Source: Ignavibacteriales bacterium (GTDB taxonomy: Bacteria; Bacteroidota; Ignavibacteria; Ignavibacteriales; Melioribacteraceae). From it: a stretch of DNA of 64,000 nt. Shown piece after piece: positions 63,910-64,000 of the stretch. The DNA is taken from the NCBI GenBank assembly GCA_021740915.1, contig JAIOYW010000005.1:1-64000 (forward strand), given 5' to 3'. The first letter of the stretch is position 1; the number at the start of each line of letters is the position of its first letter. A model generated the notes under the pieces. That model saw nothing but the letters and a program-made list of their open reading frames with translations. It did not search any database and was not told the DNA's origin. Both the position numbers and the translations under genes were made by a program.

Positions 63910-64000
63910 TGTTACCTCTTCATTGCAAAAATCAAGAAAACATTATATCCGTATTTCGGATAATGAAATATTCAACATAATTAAAACAGACTAAATGTAT

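Noticed and set aside
1-64000. tRNA, rRNA, CRISPR array, IS element or prophage
   Set aside because: Every gap over about 75 bases was read on both strands; no cloverleaf, repeat-spacer pattern, transposase, integrase or phage structural gene was found.

Overview
The window is a contiguous piece of a bacterial chromosome of about 40 % G+C (estimated by eye) with closely packed genes. The lineage looks like Ignavibacteriota or a close relative in the Bacteroidota/Chlorobiota group. Evidence: three secreted proteins end in the YPNPFNP(S/T)T-type C-terminal domain used for type IX secretion (T9SS); a T9SS plug-like DUF5103 protein, a SusC/TonB-type receptor paired with a DUF4249-like lipoprotein, and an LptD-like protein are present; and several promoters fit the Bacteroidota pattern TTTG-N19/20-TAnnTTTG. 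I see no rRNA, tRNA, CRISPR array, transposase, integrase or phage gene.

Layout. 0-7.3 kb: the start of a D-2-hydroxyacid dehydrogenase (cut by the left edge) with a fused SpmA/SpmB protein; an omega-amidase-like nitrilase; a secreted C10 (streptopain-type) protease lying between the intact 3' end of the nitrilase gene and a decayed copy of that same 3' end; and a B12-binding radical SAM protein. 7.8-12.2 kb: a 1449-residue T9SS cargo protein with duplicated adhesin-like domains. 12.4-20.5 kb: a seven-gene minus-strand operon (DUF5103, Gfo/Idh/MocA oxidoreductase, ROK kinase, LptD-like, NYN nuclease, SGNH hydrolase, type II NADH dehydrogenase). 20.6-30.6 kb: lipoate ligase, an AAC(3)-like acetyltransferase, a YkuD-like envelope protein, an aspartase fused to a cyclic-nucleotide-binding-type domain, P5C dehydrogenase, a dihydropyrimidinase relative that has lost nearly all metal ligands, a GT4 glycosyltransferase and a thiamine-binding MTH1187 protein.

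30.6-40.7 kb: thioredoxin, glutathione peroxidase, a GT-C-like membrane protein, Pta, an AI-2E family permease, a beta-CASP nuclease, a Fn3 lipoprotein followed by an outer-membrane-barrel-like protein, an RsbW-like kinase and malate dehydrogenase. 40.8-45 kb: L27/L21, a 379-base gap with a strong hairpin flanked by C-rich/G-rich (SD/anti-SD-like) tracts, a PaaE-like reductase, a DUF2279 protein and a short T9SS cargo. 45.1-52.2 kb: three-subunit transhydrogenase PntB-PntAB-PntAA divergent from NfnAB, then an SbtA/SbtB bicarbonate-transport pair. 52.2-64 kb: TonB receptor/DUF4249 pair, a COG2509 flavoprotein, an SDR, AckA, 3-hydroxyacyl-CoA dehydrogenase, RecQ, a small lipoprotein and a rhomboid protease.

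How they fit together: the metabolic genes suggest an organism that degrades amino acids (aspartase, P5CDH, omega-amidase), conserves energy through Pta-AckA, malate dehydrogenase and a non-proton-pumping NADH dehydrogenase, and balances NADH, NADPH and ferredoxin with Pnt and Nfn. The envelope genes describe a diderm with T9SS export. No multi-gene system that is clearly new was found. The most unusual items are the aspartase fusion, the metal-less dihydropyrimidinase homologue, the duplicated nitrilase 3' end around the C10 protease, and the hairpin locus upstream of rplU.
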